Below, piece after piece: positions 53,820-61,833 of a stretch of 64,000 bases of DNA. The position numbers and the translations under genes were made by a program. The stretch covers positions 1,236,228-1,300,227 of the forward strand of contig CBDCUQ010000003.1 of NCBI GenBank assembly GCA_965222835.1, given 5' to 3'. This DNA is from CBDCUQ01 sp965222835 (GTDB lineage Bacteria; Pseudomonadota; Alphaproteobacteria; Rhizobiales; Hyphomicrobiaceae). Within the stretch, counting starts at the first letter, position 1. The number at the start of each line of letters is the position of its first letter. Under the pieces are notes generated by a model, which had not been told where the DNA came from, did not search any database, and worked only from the letters and a program-made list of their open reading frames with translations.

Positions 53820-54470
53820 CTATCTGGCCTTGTCGCGTTTTCGCAGATGGACGTAGAGCGCGCCATCACCACCATGGCGAATGGCTGCGGGGGTGAAGCT
53901 CACAACAATTGGTCTGAGGTCCGGTTCGGACAGCCACTGCGGAACGTTGCGCCGGAGGATGCCGGATTGCGTTTCTTCCACCGACCAATGGTCGTCGTCG
54001 CGCCGCCGGGATGGTCCTCCTTTTCCGGTGATCACGAGTACGTGCCTTAAGCCGCGTCCCACGCAATCATTGAGAAACCGCCGGAGTGCGGCGTGCGCCT
54101 CGCTCTGGCGCATGCCGTGGAGATCGATGCGGGCTTCGACTTCGGATTGGCCGCGTGCGAGACGGCGCTCGGTTCGTTTGTCGTAACCCGAAATTGGTGG
54201 CGGTTTGTTTGCGCTGACGACCGGCGGCGAAATCGTCTTGATCGGTTGCGGGTGCGTACCACCCTTCTGGCTGACGGCTGCCGCGCGTCCGGGAGCCGAC
54301 GCTTGTGGTGTCTCAGGCGTGGGCACCGATGGGCGCACGCGGCCCTTGGCCTTTTTCAACGGTTTCAGAGTGTCCGCCGTGCCCCGCCATATGGCGTGGT
54401 CTTCATCGGTCAGCTGATGACCCGGTTCTTGACGCTTCGGCTTCTTTGGTGGCGCGCCGGTCTTCTTCAT
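53820..54470 (-). CDS. Smr-domain protein (MutS2 C-terminal type)
   Basis: 216 residues. N-terminal ~100 residues are basic and disordered (KPKRQEPGHQLTDEDHAIWRGTADTLKPLKK). The Smr domain occupies ~112-212: ARIDLHGMRQSEAHAALRRFLNDC with the LDLHG-type motif, RHVLVITGKGG (the HGKG-type motif here reads TGKG), then GILRRNVPQWLSEPDLRPIVVSFTPAAIRHGGDGALYVHLRK. Smr domains bind or cut DNA/RNA. It overlaps mltA by 4 bp and ends the tim44-mltA-smr operon. Confidence 0.9.
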   Translation of the reverse strand: MKKTGAPPKKPKRQEPGHQLTDEDHAIWRGTADTLKPLKKAKGRVRPSVPTPETPQASAPGRAAAVSQKGGTHPQPIKTISPPVVSANKPPPISGYDKRTERRLARGQSEVEARIDLHGMRQSEAHAALRRFLNDCVGRGLRHVLVITGKGGPSRRRDDDHWSVEETQSGILRRNVPQWLSEPDLRPIVVSFTPAAIRHGGDGALYVHLRKRDKAR

Positions 54471-55627
54471 GACCGCGGCCTTGGAAGAAATACGATGAAG
54501 TGTCCCGGATGTTTGGTGATGCCGGCCTTTTTACCGGCCTCGTCACCGGAGCCGAAAAAGATATCTCCGCGTTCGGGCCCACGAATGGCCGAGCCAACAT
54601 CCTGCGCGATCATGAGGCGGCGGAAGCCTTTGGTCTTTGCCGTCGGGGGGGGGTCCCCGGCATGGGATTCAGCGTGGGTCAGGGCCGGCGACACGACAAA
54701 GACCGGTGTGCCGATGGCGTGAAAGCCGGTATCGACGGCCAGGCTGCGGTCCTGGGTGAGCGGGATTTCCATCACGCCCATCGGGCTCTCGGCTTCAACG
54801 CCTGCAAGCTCGCGAAAGAACACAAACGACTTGTTCTGCCACATCGCTTCGCAACCCAGCTCTGGATTCTGTTTGAGCCAGTCTCTCAACGCTTCGAGCG
54901 ACATCTGATCGGCGGGGAAATGGCCGCTATCGATCAGATACCGGCCGATCGACGTGTAGGGGTGCCCATTTTTTCCGTCGTAGCTGATGCGAATGAGGCT
55001 GCCGTCGGGCAATCGGATCCGGCCCGAGCCCTGGATGTGCATGAAGAACGTGTCGACCGGATCTTCAAGCCACAAGAATTCGAGGTCCTGGCCGGCAAGT
55101 GCGCCCTGTTCGATCTCGGACCTTGTGGCATAGGGTTCGAGCCCGGCGCCGGTCTGGCGCATGTGGGTGTACGCGTCGCCAACGGCACCGCGTTCGGATT
55201 CTAGGACCATGTTCACGAGATCCGGCGGGCGGCGAAGGATCGGAACGCAAAAGCGTTCGTCGGGCGCTCGTGCCCCATTGAGAACCGGCTCGTAGTAGCC
55301 GGTCAGGAGTCCTTCGGGGCCATTATGGGAGACTCGATGGGGGACAAATGCGTCCTCGAAGAAGGTTTTTGCATCGGCAGACGAAAGTCGTTCGGCGCCC
55401 CTGGCGGCGACCTCCCGGCAGATCGTGATCAGCTCAGACGGAGGCCGGCCCTTTGCGCAGGTTGCGCCTTTTTCGGCCTTTGCGACAACAGGCGCGCACG
55501 ATCTCCGAAATGCGGCGTAAGCTGCTTGATGGTCGTCGTCGTTCCAGCCTGGGATGGCCGCGAATTCAACCGGTTCGAGTTTGAAATCGATGTCGTTCGC
55601 CTGTGCGGGCGGGAAACCAAGCGGCAT
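54467..55627 (-). CDS. mltA: MltA-type membrane-bound lytic murein transglycosylase A
   Basis: 386 residues from ATG 55627 (MPLGFPPAQANDIDFKLEPVEF), 13 bp after the tim44 stop; the frame is open to 55708 but that would overlap tim44. The MltA double-psi barrel is clear: LLTGYYEPVLNGARAPDERFCVPILRRP, TRSEIEQGALAGQDLEFLWLEDPVDTFFMHIQGSGRIRLPDGS (the IQGSGR motif), YDGKNGHPYTSIGRYLID and the 3D domain with the catalytic Asp in RLMIAQDVGSAIRGPERGDIFFGSGDEAG. It cleaves peptidoglycan glycan strands to 1,6-anhydro ends. No obvious signal peptide or lipobox is seen with either start, which is odd for a periplasmic enzyme. Confidence 0.92.
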   Translation of the reverse strand: MPLGFPPAQANDIDFKLEPVEFAAIPGWNDDDHQAAYAAFRRSCAPVVAKAEKGATCAKGRPPSELITICREVAARGAERLSSADAKTFFEDAFVPHRVSHNGPEGLLTGYYEPVLNGARAPDERFCVPILRRPPDLVNMVLESERGAVGDAYTHMRQTGAGLEPYATRSEIEQGALAGQDLEFLWLEDPVDTFFMHIQGSGRIRLPDGSLIRISYDGKNGHPYTSIGRYLIDSGHFPADQMSLEALRDWLKQNPELGCEAMWQNKSFVFFRELAGVEAESPMGVMEIPLTQDRSLAVDTGFHAIGTPVFVVSPALTHAESHAGDPPPTAKTKGFRRLMIAQDVGSAIRGPERGDIFFGSGDEAGKKAGITKHPGHFIVFLPRPRS

Positions 55628-55640
55628 GGCGGCGCGACGT

Positions 55641-56393
55641 TCAGTTCGGGGATTGCGTGGCGACAAGCTTCCAATTGGGATTGTTGCGCGCGCGCATTGT
55701 CGAAACATCGCGGCAGAAGGTCCAGAGGTCTGTGACTTCCTTCACCTTTGCCGGGTCGCCGTCTACGACATCGCCGTCCTTGCTTCGCGTTGCGGAGATC
55801 AATTGGCTGACGAAACGTACGGTGATGCTCGCGTTACCTTTCTCGAGTTCGGCATCGATGACGTCAGACTTCAAAATCCCGACAAAGCTTTGGTCGAGTT
55901 GCTCGTTGCGCTTTTCCCGGTCGGTGATGGCCCGGGAAAAACTATCGAATACCGACTCACTGAGCAGGTCACGCAGGATCTTGCGATTTCCTTCCGCAAA
56001 GGCGGTGACGATCATTTCGTATGCCTGCCGGGCACCCTGCAAGAAATGCTCCGGATCAAAGGCCGGGTCTTTCTTCAAAATATCGAGCAGACCGTTCGAG
56101 ACCACGTTGTCGCTGCCGACCATGGATTTGATCTTTGTCTTCACCTCTGCAACGCTGGTGTCGGAATCGGGCGCCGGGCCCGGTTCTTCCCGATCGCGTC
56201 TGGGTAAGGCAACAACCTTGTCGCTTTGTGGCTGTTCCGTCGGTTGCTTCAAAACACTTGGTTCGCGCGACCGGCGTTCGATGCGCTGGTCCTCATCTCC
56301 CGTTCGCTTGCCAAGCACGCTTCGCAACTTGAAAATGGCGACAACCGCGACGATGAACGTCAGAAGCGTAAAGAGGTCGATTTGGCCGTTCAT
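55641..56393 (-). CDS. Tim44/TimA-domain protein
   Basis: 250 residues. A short N-terminus with one membrane helix (IDLFTLLTFIVAVVAIFKLRSVLGKRTGDED) is followed by a charged linker (~40-80) and a Tim44-like domain: DPEHFLQGARQAYEMIVTAFAEGNRKILRDLLSESVFDSFSRAI ... VDGDPAKVKEVTDLWTFCRDVSTMRARNNPNWKLVAT. The final TDLWTFxRD-NPNWxL pattern is the family hallmark. In Alphaproteobacteria TimA is the proposed ancestor of mitochondrial Tim44 and is membrane-associated; its role in bacteria is unsettled. It is divergent from fxsA (230 bp) and heads an operon with mltA and smr. Confidence 0.92.
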   Translation of the reverse strand: MNGQIDLFTLLTFIVAVVAIFKLRSVLGKRTGDEDQRIERRSREPSVLKQPTEQPQSDKVVALPRRDREEPGPAPDSDTSVAEVKTKIKSMVGSDNVVSNGLLDILKKDPAFDPEHFLQGARQAYEMIVTAFAEGNRKILRDLLSESVFDSFSRAITDREKRNEQLDQSFVGILKSDVIDAELEKGNASITVRFVSQLISATRSKDGDVVDGDPAKVKEVTDLWTFCRDVSTMRARNNPNWKLVATQSPN

Positions 56394-56623
56394 TATCTGA
56401 AGCTTTCCCGGCGATGCCCGCGGCGGAGCGATACCTTTCGATGTAGGATGGGACCCCGACTTGGTCCAGGGGGAACCGTATAATCTTTGCCAAAGCGCGA
56501 ATTTGAGGCAGATCGCGCGTCGGAGAGGTCCGCTCGCCCTAACTTAGGGTACAATAGGCGAGAAGCCAACCGGCTTGACACATATCGGCTCGGGGCACAC
56601 CTCATTCGGGCTAAGGAGCCCAT

Positions 56624-57160
56624 ATGCACCTCATACTCTTTCTGATCTTTGTTGCCGTTCCCCTGATCGAGCTGGCTCTTATTATTAAGGTTGGCCAGCT
56701 GGCGGGATTCTGGCCCACTCTCGGACTTATCGTCGGAACGGCCCTCCTGGGTACGGTCTTGCTTAACCGTCAAGGTATGAGCGTTCTCCGGCGGGTCTCG
56801 GCCGCCCTGGATGTGGGTAAACCTCCGGTCGGCGCCGTTTTGGATGGCGCGTTTCTCTTCATGGCGGGCCTTCTTATGATTACCCCGGGATTTCTTACGG
56901 ACCTTGTAGGCCTGGTCCTGCTGATCCCACCGCTCCGGCGGCCCATTGCGCGGCATGTGCTCTCGCAAATGCTCGGGTCCGGCGAGATCCACGTCCGTGG
57001 ATACGAATGGCGCGGGGGCGCGGGGGCCGAAGAGGGCGGACCGCAGCGGCGGCCTCGTCCCGGTCCGGACGGAAACGTCGTCATTGAGACAGACTACGAG
57101 CGGATCGACGAGCCTGCCACCGACCAGAAGCCGCGGCGCCCGGCAGATAGCGAGGACTGA
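56624..57160 (+). CDS. fxsA: FxsA, membrane protein
   Basis: 178 residues. The N-terminal half has about three membrane helices with the FxsA pattern: FLIFVAVPLIELALIIKVGQLAGFWPTLGLIVGTALLGTVLLNRQGMSVL, then GAFLFMAGLLMITPGFLTDLVGLVLLIPPLRRPI. The C-terminal ~60 residues are hydrophilic and Gly/Arg/Pro-rich. E. coli FxsA lowers phage T7 exclusion by the F plasmid; the normal role is unknown. In Alphaproteobacteria it is typically adjacent to tim44 and secB, as here. Confidence 0.92.
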   Translation: MHLILFLIFVAVPLIELALIIKVGQLAGFWPTLGLIVGTALLGTVLLNRQGMSVLRRVSAALDVGKPPVGAVLDGAFLFMAGLLMITPGFLTDLVGLVLLIPPLRRPIARHVLSQMLGSGEIHVRGYEWRGGAGAEEGGPQRRPRPGPDGNVVIETDYERIDEPATDQKPRRPADSED

Positions 57161-57247
57161 ACGCCGTCTTGCGTTGCAGCCGCGCCTTTCCTGTGTTAGC
57201 GACCGCGCCCATTGTCTCTGCGCCTTTTGACAGGATCCGATTCGCCT

Positions 57248-57757
57248 ATGGCCGATTCAAAGACACCGAAATCCGGCGCCGAGCCTGCGGAGAAGCGGCA
57301 AGACGCACCTCCGATCCAGGCCCAGGTCGTCGGTCAGTACATCAAGGATCTCTCGTTCGAGAACCCCAATATCGGCAAGCTGATGGGGGGACCCGGTGAG
57401 AATCCCAACATGAAGCTTGAGATCAATGTGAATGCGCAACGCATGGGCGACGATCTCTATGAGAGCGCCATCAATCTGCGCGCGCATGCCACCAACAAGG
57501 ACGGCACGATCTACATTCTGGAGACGGTCTATGCCGGACTGTTTCGCATCAAGAATATTCCCCAAGACGCGCTTGAGCCATTCCTGCTCGTCAATTGCCC
57601 GGCGTTGGTCTTTCCGTTTCTGAGGCGTCTCGTGGGAGATGTTACGCGGGAAGGCGGATTCCCGCCTTTGATGCTCGATCCCATCGATTTTGCCGGTTTG
57701 TTTGTGCAGCGCCAGAAGCAAATGATGGCGGAAGCCGCCGAAAAGCCGAAGAACTGA
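57248..57757 (+). CDS. secB: SecB, protein-export chaperone
   Basis: 169 residues from ATG 57248 (MADSKTPKSGAEPAEKRQDAPP); the upstream frame to 57212 is not needed. Core: QVVGQYIKDLSFENPNIGKLMG, LEINVNAQRMGDDLYESAINLRAHA, IYILETVYAGLFRIKNIPQDALEPFLLVNCPALVFPFLRRLVGDVTREGGFPPLMLDPIDFAGLF (signature PFxRRxVxDVTRDGGFPPLMLxPIDF). It keeps preproteins unfolded for SecA. It is convergent with dnaQ, with only 10 bp between the stops. Confidence 0.96.
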   Translation: MADSKTPKSGAEPAEKRQDAPPIQAQVVGQYIKDLSFENPNIGKLMGGPGENPNMKLEINVNAQRMGDDLYESAINLRAHATNKDGTIYILETVYAGLFRIKNIPQDALEPFLLVNCPALVFPFLRRLVGDVTREGGFPPLMLDPIDFAGLFVQRQKQMMAEAAEKPKN

Positions 57758-57767
57758 TCAGGTTCCG

Positions 57768-58484
57768 TCAGGCCGAGCCAGCGGGATCGAGGTAACGGCG
57801 CCAAACCGCTGTTTCCCCCAAGGTTTCGACGAAGGCTTGGTGTGCCTCCCGTTCGGCCGCGCCAATGCGGGGCGGCAATGGTTCCGGACGCTTGCTGGCC
57901 TTCCGTCTCCGGCCGTTTCCCTGGGACCGGACGGCATCGGCATCCATTTTGCTCAGACCCAACGTCGCCTGGCGTTCTCCCAAGAGCTCGACGTAAACCT
58001 CCGCCAGTAGCAATGAGTCCAGGAGCGCGCCGTGCTTGATCCGCTTCGAATTGTCGATGCGGTATCGCTTACAGAGTGCATCGAGACTGTTCGGACCGGC
58101 GGGATGCTTGCGACGTGCAAGCTGCAGCGTATCGACGACACGGTCGAAGGTGAGGATCGGTAGCGTTGCTCTCGCAAGCTCGGCGTTGAGAAAGCCCATG
58201 TCGAATTGGGCGTTGTGAATCACCAACGCATCCTCGGCGATGAATGCGAGGAATTGTTTGGCGACATCGGCGAAACGCGGTTTGTCCTTGAGGAAGGCCG
58301 CGGATAGGCCGTGTACGGCTTCGGCTTCTGCCGGTACGTCTCGTTCCGGGTTAATGTAGCAGTGGAACTCCCGGCCCGTTGGAATTCGGTTGAGCAGCTC
58401 AACGCAGCCGATTTCAAGCAACCGGTCTCCATTTTTCGGGTCCAATCCCGTCGTTTCCGTGTCGAGCACGATTTCGCGCAGCAT
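57768..58484 (-). CDS. dnaQ: DNA polymerase III epsilon subunit (proofreading exonuclease)
   Basis: 238 residues, DnaQ length and layout. Exo motifs: VLDTETTGLDPKNGDRLLEIGCVEL (DxE), VIHNAQFDMGFLNAEL (NxxFD), and KRIKHGALLDSLLLAEVYVELLGE (HxAxxD as HGALLD). The rest (YINPERDVPAEAEAVHGL) is also typical. The tail beyond ~185 binds the alpha subunit in relatives. First gene of the minus-strand origin-flanking block in its order away from the origin (last transcribed). Confidence 0.96.
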   Translation of the reverse strand: MLREIVLDTETTGLDPKNGDRLLEIGCVELLNRIPTGREFHCYINPERDVPAEAEAVHGLSAAFLKDKPRFADVAKQFLAFIAEDALVIHNAQFDMGFLNAELARATLPILTFDRVVDTLQLARRKHPAGPNSLDALCKRYRIDNSKRIKHGALLDSLLLAEVYVELLGERQATLGLSKMDADAVRSQGNGRRRKASKRPEPLPPRIGAAEREAHQAFVETLGETAVWRRYLDPAGSA

Positions 58485-58501
58485 GAATGTTCCGTGCCGT
58501 A

Positions 58502-59116
58502 TTATTGCCAGTGCTTGGAAAACGCCTCACCCGTGCGGCTCTTGAGGTCCTCGATAATAGCATCCAATTGGGATTCGGATTGAGCGTGTGTGCCGCCCGT
58601 ATCCACAACGAAATCCGCGCGCCGGCGTTTTTCATCGTCAGGCGTTTGACGTGAAAGAAGGGATTCAAGCCGCTCTTCGGTCATGCCGGGACGTTCGAGA
58701 ACGCGTTGGCTTTGGATGTCGCGCGGCGCACTTACAACAATCGTCACATCGACCAGGCTGTCGCGTCCGGTCTCAAATAACAGGGGAATTTCGAGTACGA
58801 CCAGGCGTGTGCCGCGGGCCGCTTCTTCCATCAAAAACTTCTTCTCCGCTTCGTGTACCATAGGATGGACGATGGCTTCGAGGTCCTTGAATTTGGCCGG
58901 CTCCTTTCGCAAAGCGGCGGCTAATTTTTCCCGATCGATTGCGCCAGCGGCGCTCGTTCCCGGAAAGGCCTTCTCGATCTCGGGAACAGCCCGGCCGTTA
59001 TAGAGTGCATGTACTGCCGCGTCGGCGTCGAACACGGGGATCCCACGCGACCGAAAGTGCGCCGCGGCGGTCGATTTTCCCATACCGATTGAGCCTGTCA
59101 GGCCGGCGATCAACAT
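58502..59116 (-). CDS. coaE: Dephospho-CoA kinase
   Basis: 204 residues from ATG 59116 (MLIAGLTGSIGMGKSTAAAHFRSRG), 4 bp after the aroE stop; an upstream frame to 59161 is rejected. P-loop GLTGSIGMGKST, then PVFDADAAVHALY, VHPMVHEAEKKFL, LVVLEIPLLFETG, and VVSAPRDIQSQRVLER. It phosphorylates dephospho-CoA in the last step of CoA synthesis, which also supplies the phosphopantetheine used by the Sfp-type enzyme in this window. Confidence 0.96.
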   Translation of the reverse strand: MLIAGLTGSIGMGKSTAAAHFRSRGIPVFDADAAVHALYNGRAVPEIEKAFPGTSAAGAIDREKLAAALRKEPAKFKDLEAIVHPMVHEAEKKFLMEEAARGTRLVVLEIPLLFETGRDSLVDVTIVVSAPRDIQSQRVLERPGMTEERLESLLSRQTPDDEKRRRADFVVDTGGTHAQSESQLDAIIEDLKSRTGEAFSKHWQ

Positions 59117-59120
59117 GGGC

Positions 59121-59948
59121 TCAGACCTCAATGTCGGCGGCGACGAGGGCGTAGAGCTCATCGTCGACTTCCGGCCTTACGCCAAACCATTTTTCGAATC
59201 CCGGAACCGCCTGGTGCAAAAGCATGCCAAGACCATCGACGGTCCTAAGGCCGCGGCGGCGTGCTTTGCGCAGAAACTCCGTCTCAAGCGGTACGTAGAC
59301 AATATCGGATATGACGCAGCGGGAATCGAAAGCCCCAAAATCTATGCCTGGTTCGCCTGCGTTTCTCATGCCAAGGGCCGTTGTGTTGACCAATACGCCG
59401 GCATCTCGTGTGCGGTCGATGCGTTCGATCCAGTCGTAGGCTTTAACACGGCTGCCGAAGTACGCCGCTAGGGCGTCGGCTTTTTCGAACGATCTATTGA
59501 ACACGCGGATTTCGGAAACGCCCGCCGACAAGAAGCCGTAGATGATGGCCCGGGCGGCGCCACCGGCTCCGAGGATGCAAACCGGGGCATCGTGAGAGGC
59601 CCAATCCGGAACCGTGGTGTTGAGATACGTCATGTAGCCGAGCGTATCTGTATTCGTCGCGCAGAGTTTCGATCCTTCGAGCCACAATGTGTTTGCTGCT
59701 CCGACGGCAACTGCTGCGTCATCCTTTTCGTCGGCCAGTTGAAATGCTGCTTCCTTGTGGGGGACAGTGACGTTGCATCCCACGTATCCGTTTCGCTCTA
59801 ATGAGCGGAGAAAGTTCTCAACGTTTTCCGGTTCGACCGCGACTTTAGAGTACGATCCGTCGATTCCGTACCGCTTCAACCAATGGCTGTGGATCATGGG
59901 CGAACGCGAATGCTCGACCGGCCAGCCGACAATGCATGCAGATTTCAT
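59121..59948 (-). CDS. aroE: Shikimate dehydrogenase (NADP)
   Basis: 275 residues from ATG 59948 (MKSACIVGWPVEHSRSPMIHSHWLKRYG), overlapping maf by 4 bp. Motifs: GWPVEHSRSPMIHS (shikimate binding), NVTVPHKEAAF (catalytic Lys), GAANTLW, ATNTDTLGY (Asp), VCILGAGGAARAIIYGFLSAG (NADP Rossmann) and VNTTALGM, then DGLGMLLHQAVPGFEKWFG. It reduces 3-dehydroshikimate in aromatic amino-acid synthesis. Confidence 0.96.
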   Translation of the reverse strand: MKSACIVGWPVEHSRSPMIHSHWLKRYGIDGSYSKVAVEPENVENFLRSLERNGYVGCNVTVPHKEAAFQLADEKDDAAVAVGAANTLWLEGSKLCATNTDTLGYMTYLNTTVPDWASHDAPVCILGAGGAARAIIYGFLSAGVSEIRVFNRSFEKADALAAYFGSRVKAYDWIERIDRTRDAGVLVNTTALGMRNAGEPGIDFGAFDSRCVISDIVYVPLETEFLRKARRRGLRTVDGLGMLLHQAVPGFEKWFGVRPEVDDELYALVAADIEV

Positions 59949-60565
59949 TCCGCTATGACCTTTCTTGCGCGTAGCTCTGCGAGAAGCGGCATCAATGGTA
60001 ATCCCAATATAGAGAAATGATCGCCGTCGATGTGCTCGAAAAGTTGAATGCCAATCGATTCGATTTGATAAGCGCCCGCCGATTGGCAAAGTGTAGAGCC
60101 ACCACGGGCGATATAATTATTGAGAAACTCAGATGAAAAGGCGCGCATTTTGAGCGATGCCGTTTCGGTCGCATTCCACGTGATCCTGCCGTCCTCTGCA
60201 AGTGCCACCGCGGAATGAAGCTGGTGATTCCTTCCCCGTAACCTTTCAAGCACAGCGCGTGCGGCGGCAGGATTTGCGGGTTTGGGGATGATCTCGCCTT
60301 CGAAGTCGAGCACCTGGTCGCAACCGATCACGAGTTCCGCCGGATTGTTGCGGCTAATCTCCTCCGCTTTGGCGCGCGCCAAAGCCAATGCTACGTAGAG
60401 AGGCTTGAGACCGGGTCCCTGAGCTGCCAGCTCGCGCCGCAATTCCGGTTCGTCGATATCGGCGGGAACAACGGTGAAGGCCAGACCGGCAGCTTGCAGA
60501 AGTTCCCGGCGGGTGCGACTTCCAGAGGCAAGGATGAGGCATCGTGTGCCGACTTCAGCCGTCAT
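59945..60565 (-). CDS. maf: Maf-family nucleotide pyrophosphatase
   Basis: 206 residues from ATG 60565 (MTAEVGTRCLILASGSRTRRELLQAAGLAF). ASGSRTRRELL, VIGCDQVLDFEGEIIPKP (catalytic Asp region) and the C-terminal GAYQIESIGIQLFEHIDGDHFSILGLPLMPLLAELR identify the Maf family. Maf enzymes hydrolyse non-canonical or modified NTPs. Its start overlaps ppsR by 11 bp. Confidence 0.94.
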   Translation of the reverse strand: MTAEVGTRCLILASGSRTRRELLQAAGLAFTVVPADIDEPELRRELAAQGPGLKPLYVALALARAKAEEISRNNPAELVIGCDQVLDFEGEIIPKPANPAAARAVLERLRGRNHQLHSAVALAEDGRITWNATETASLKMRAFSSEFLNNYIARGGSTLCQSAGAYQIESIGIQLFEHIDGDHFSILGLPLMPLLAELRARKVIAE

Positions 60566-61415
60566 TTGCCTGCTCGTCCTTGCTTTCAATTCCGGCCTGC
60601 CGGTCCTGCATGAGACGGATGATTGTTGCCGCAGTTTCCTCGACCGAGCGGCGGGTGACATCGATAACTGGCCATCGGTGTTCCGCGCAAACGCGGCGGG
60701 AATAGGCAATCTCGCTAGCGATTTGGCTGCGATCCACATAATCGTCGAGATTGCGATCGCCAATCAAGACCGCTCTGTTTCGACGCACCTCGGAAATCCG
60801 GTCCGGACTAGCGATCAAACACACGACAAACGCTTTGTGTGGCTGGGTTAGTTCGTGTGGCAGCGGCAGCGAGGGTACTAGCGGCAGATTTGCCGTCTTA
60901 TATCCGCGCTGAGCCAGATAGATGCTTGTCGGCGTTTTTGACGTCCGCGATATGCCCAGAAGAACGATATCGGCTGTGTTGAGATCGTCCGGCAACCGGC
61001 CGTCGTCATGGGCCATAGTGAAATTCAGTGCGTCGATCCGTTGGAAGTATTCGGCGTCTAATACGTGCTGGCCAGCGACGGTTGGGGCGCGCGGCGCACC
61101 GAGAAAGGATTCGAATACCTGCATGACGGGCCGCATCGCAGCAAAGCAGGGTGCCTGCAACTCGCGGCATTGTGATTCGAGTGTTGCGCCGAGCTCTGGA
61201 TTTACGATGGTGTAAAGAACGATGCCCGGCGTTTGCTTGATCTCTTGCAGTACCCGTTGCAGTTGTCGCTTCGTTCGGACCAAGGGGTGTACGTGCTCAA
61301 TCGGGCGTTTGTCTGCGTATTGCGCTGTCGCCGCTCTCGCAATGGTGTTCAAGGTTTCGCCCGTTGAATCCGAAACGAGGTGTAGATGAAAGAAGCTCGG
61401 TGCCTTGTGGGACAT
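60555..61415 (-). CDS. ppsR: Pyruvate,water/phosphate dikinase regulatory protein (DUF299)
   Basis: 286 residues. DUF299 motifs: FFHLHLVSDSTGETLNTIARAA at the start, IVLYTIVNPEL, the P-loop-like GISRTSKTPTSIYLAQRGYKTANLPLVP and RRNRAVLIGDRNLDDYVD. The family switches pyruvate phosphate dikinase or PEP synthase on and off by ADP-dependent phosphorylation and Pi-dependent dephosphorylation. It is the first gene leftward of the predicted origin, the place held by its homologue next to the origin in Caulobacter. Which dikinase is the target cannot be told. Confidence 0.93.
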   Translation of the reverse strand: MSHKAPSFFHLHLVSDSTGETLNTIARAATAQYADKRPIEHVHPLVRTKRQLQRVLQEIKQTPGIVLYTIVNPELGATLESQCRELQAPCFAAMRPVMQVFESFLGAPRAPTVAGQHVLDAEYFQRIDALNFTMAHDDGRLPDDLNTADIVLLGISRTSKTPTSIYLAQRGYKTANLPLVPSLPLPHELTQPHKAFVVCLIASPDRISEVRRNRAVLIGDRNLDDYVDRSQIASEIAYSRRVCAEHRWPVIDVTRRSVEETAATIIRLMQDRQAGIESKDEQANDG

Positions 61416-61833
61416 TTGTGGACGACGCTATTGGTTGTTAAAGGCCTGGCGGCGGGTTGTAGGTGCCCGGGTCTTGATGACACACGGCCTCCCCAGTGAT
61501 ACCCACATTTCACGTGCGGCGAACGAAAAATTGCGTGGTTTGCATGCTGAGAGGCGTGAACAGTGCCGGCCTGGACTTTCCTCATGTTACGCACAAGCTA
61601 TTCTCTTGGCTTGCTGAAACCACTTGGCCAGCAAGCCATTGACTCCTCAGGGTGGTATCGGGCCTAGTGGCTTGGTGGTGGTGCGGCATACTAGGTGTTC
61701 GGGGAAGTAATCTGGTATCAGACAAGCTGGGTAAAGCGTGTTGGTCACCCATGAATTCCCGCGATCCAGCTCTTAAGAGTCAAAACAACAACTCTAAGAG
61801 TCACTATCCATTAAAGAGAGTGACTTTGGATCC
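61416..61833. other. Predicted chromosomal replication origin (oriC) between ppsR and hemE
   Basis: The 418-bp gap has no plausible gene. Its setting, dnaQ-coaE-aroE-maf-ppsR diverging from hemE-hemJ-rho, is the conserved alphaproteobacterial origin locus known from Caulobacter and Rickettsia. Weak DnaA-box-like 9-mers, each two mismatches from TTATCCACA or its complement, lie at 61417 (TGTGGACGA), 61499 (ATACCCACA) and 61587 (TTACGCACA). Three GANTC (CcrM) sites lie at 61641, 61777 and 61798. An AT-richer end next to hemE holds the palindrome CTCTTAAGAG (61770-61779), direct repeats AAGAGTCA (61775, 61796) and the inverted pair AGTCACT/AGTGACT (61799, 61819). No CtrA TTAA-N7-TTAA site was seen. 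Confidence 0.7.

Noticed and set aside
61416..61833. CtrA-binding sites (TTAA-N7-TTAA) in the predicted origin
   Set aside because: TTAA occurs but never with a second copy at the required spacing.
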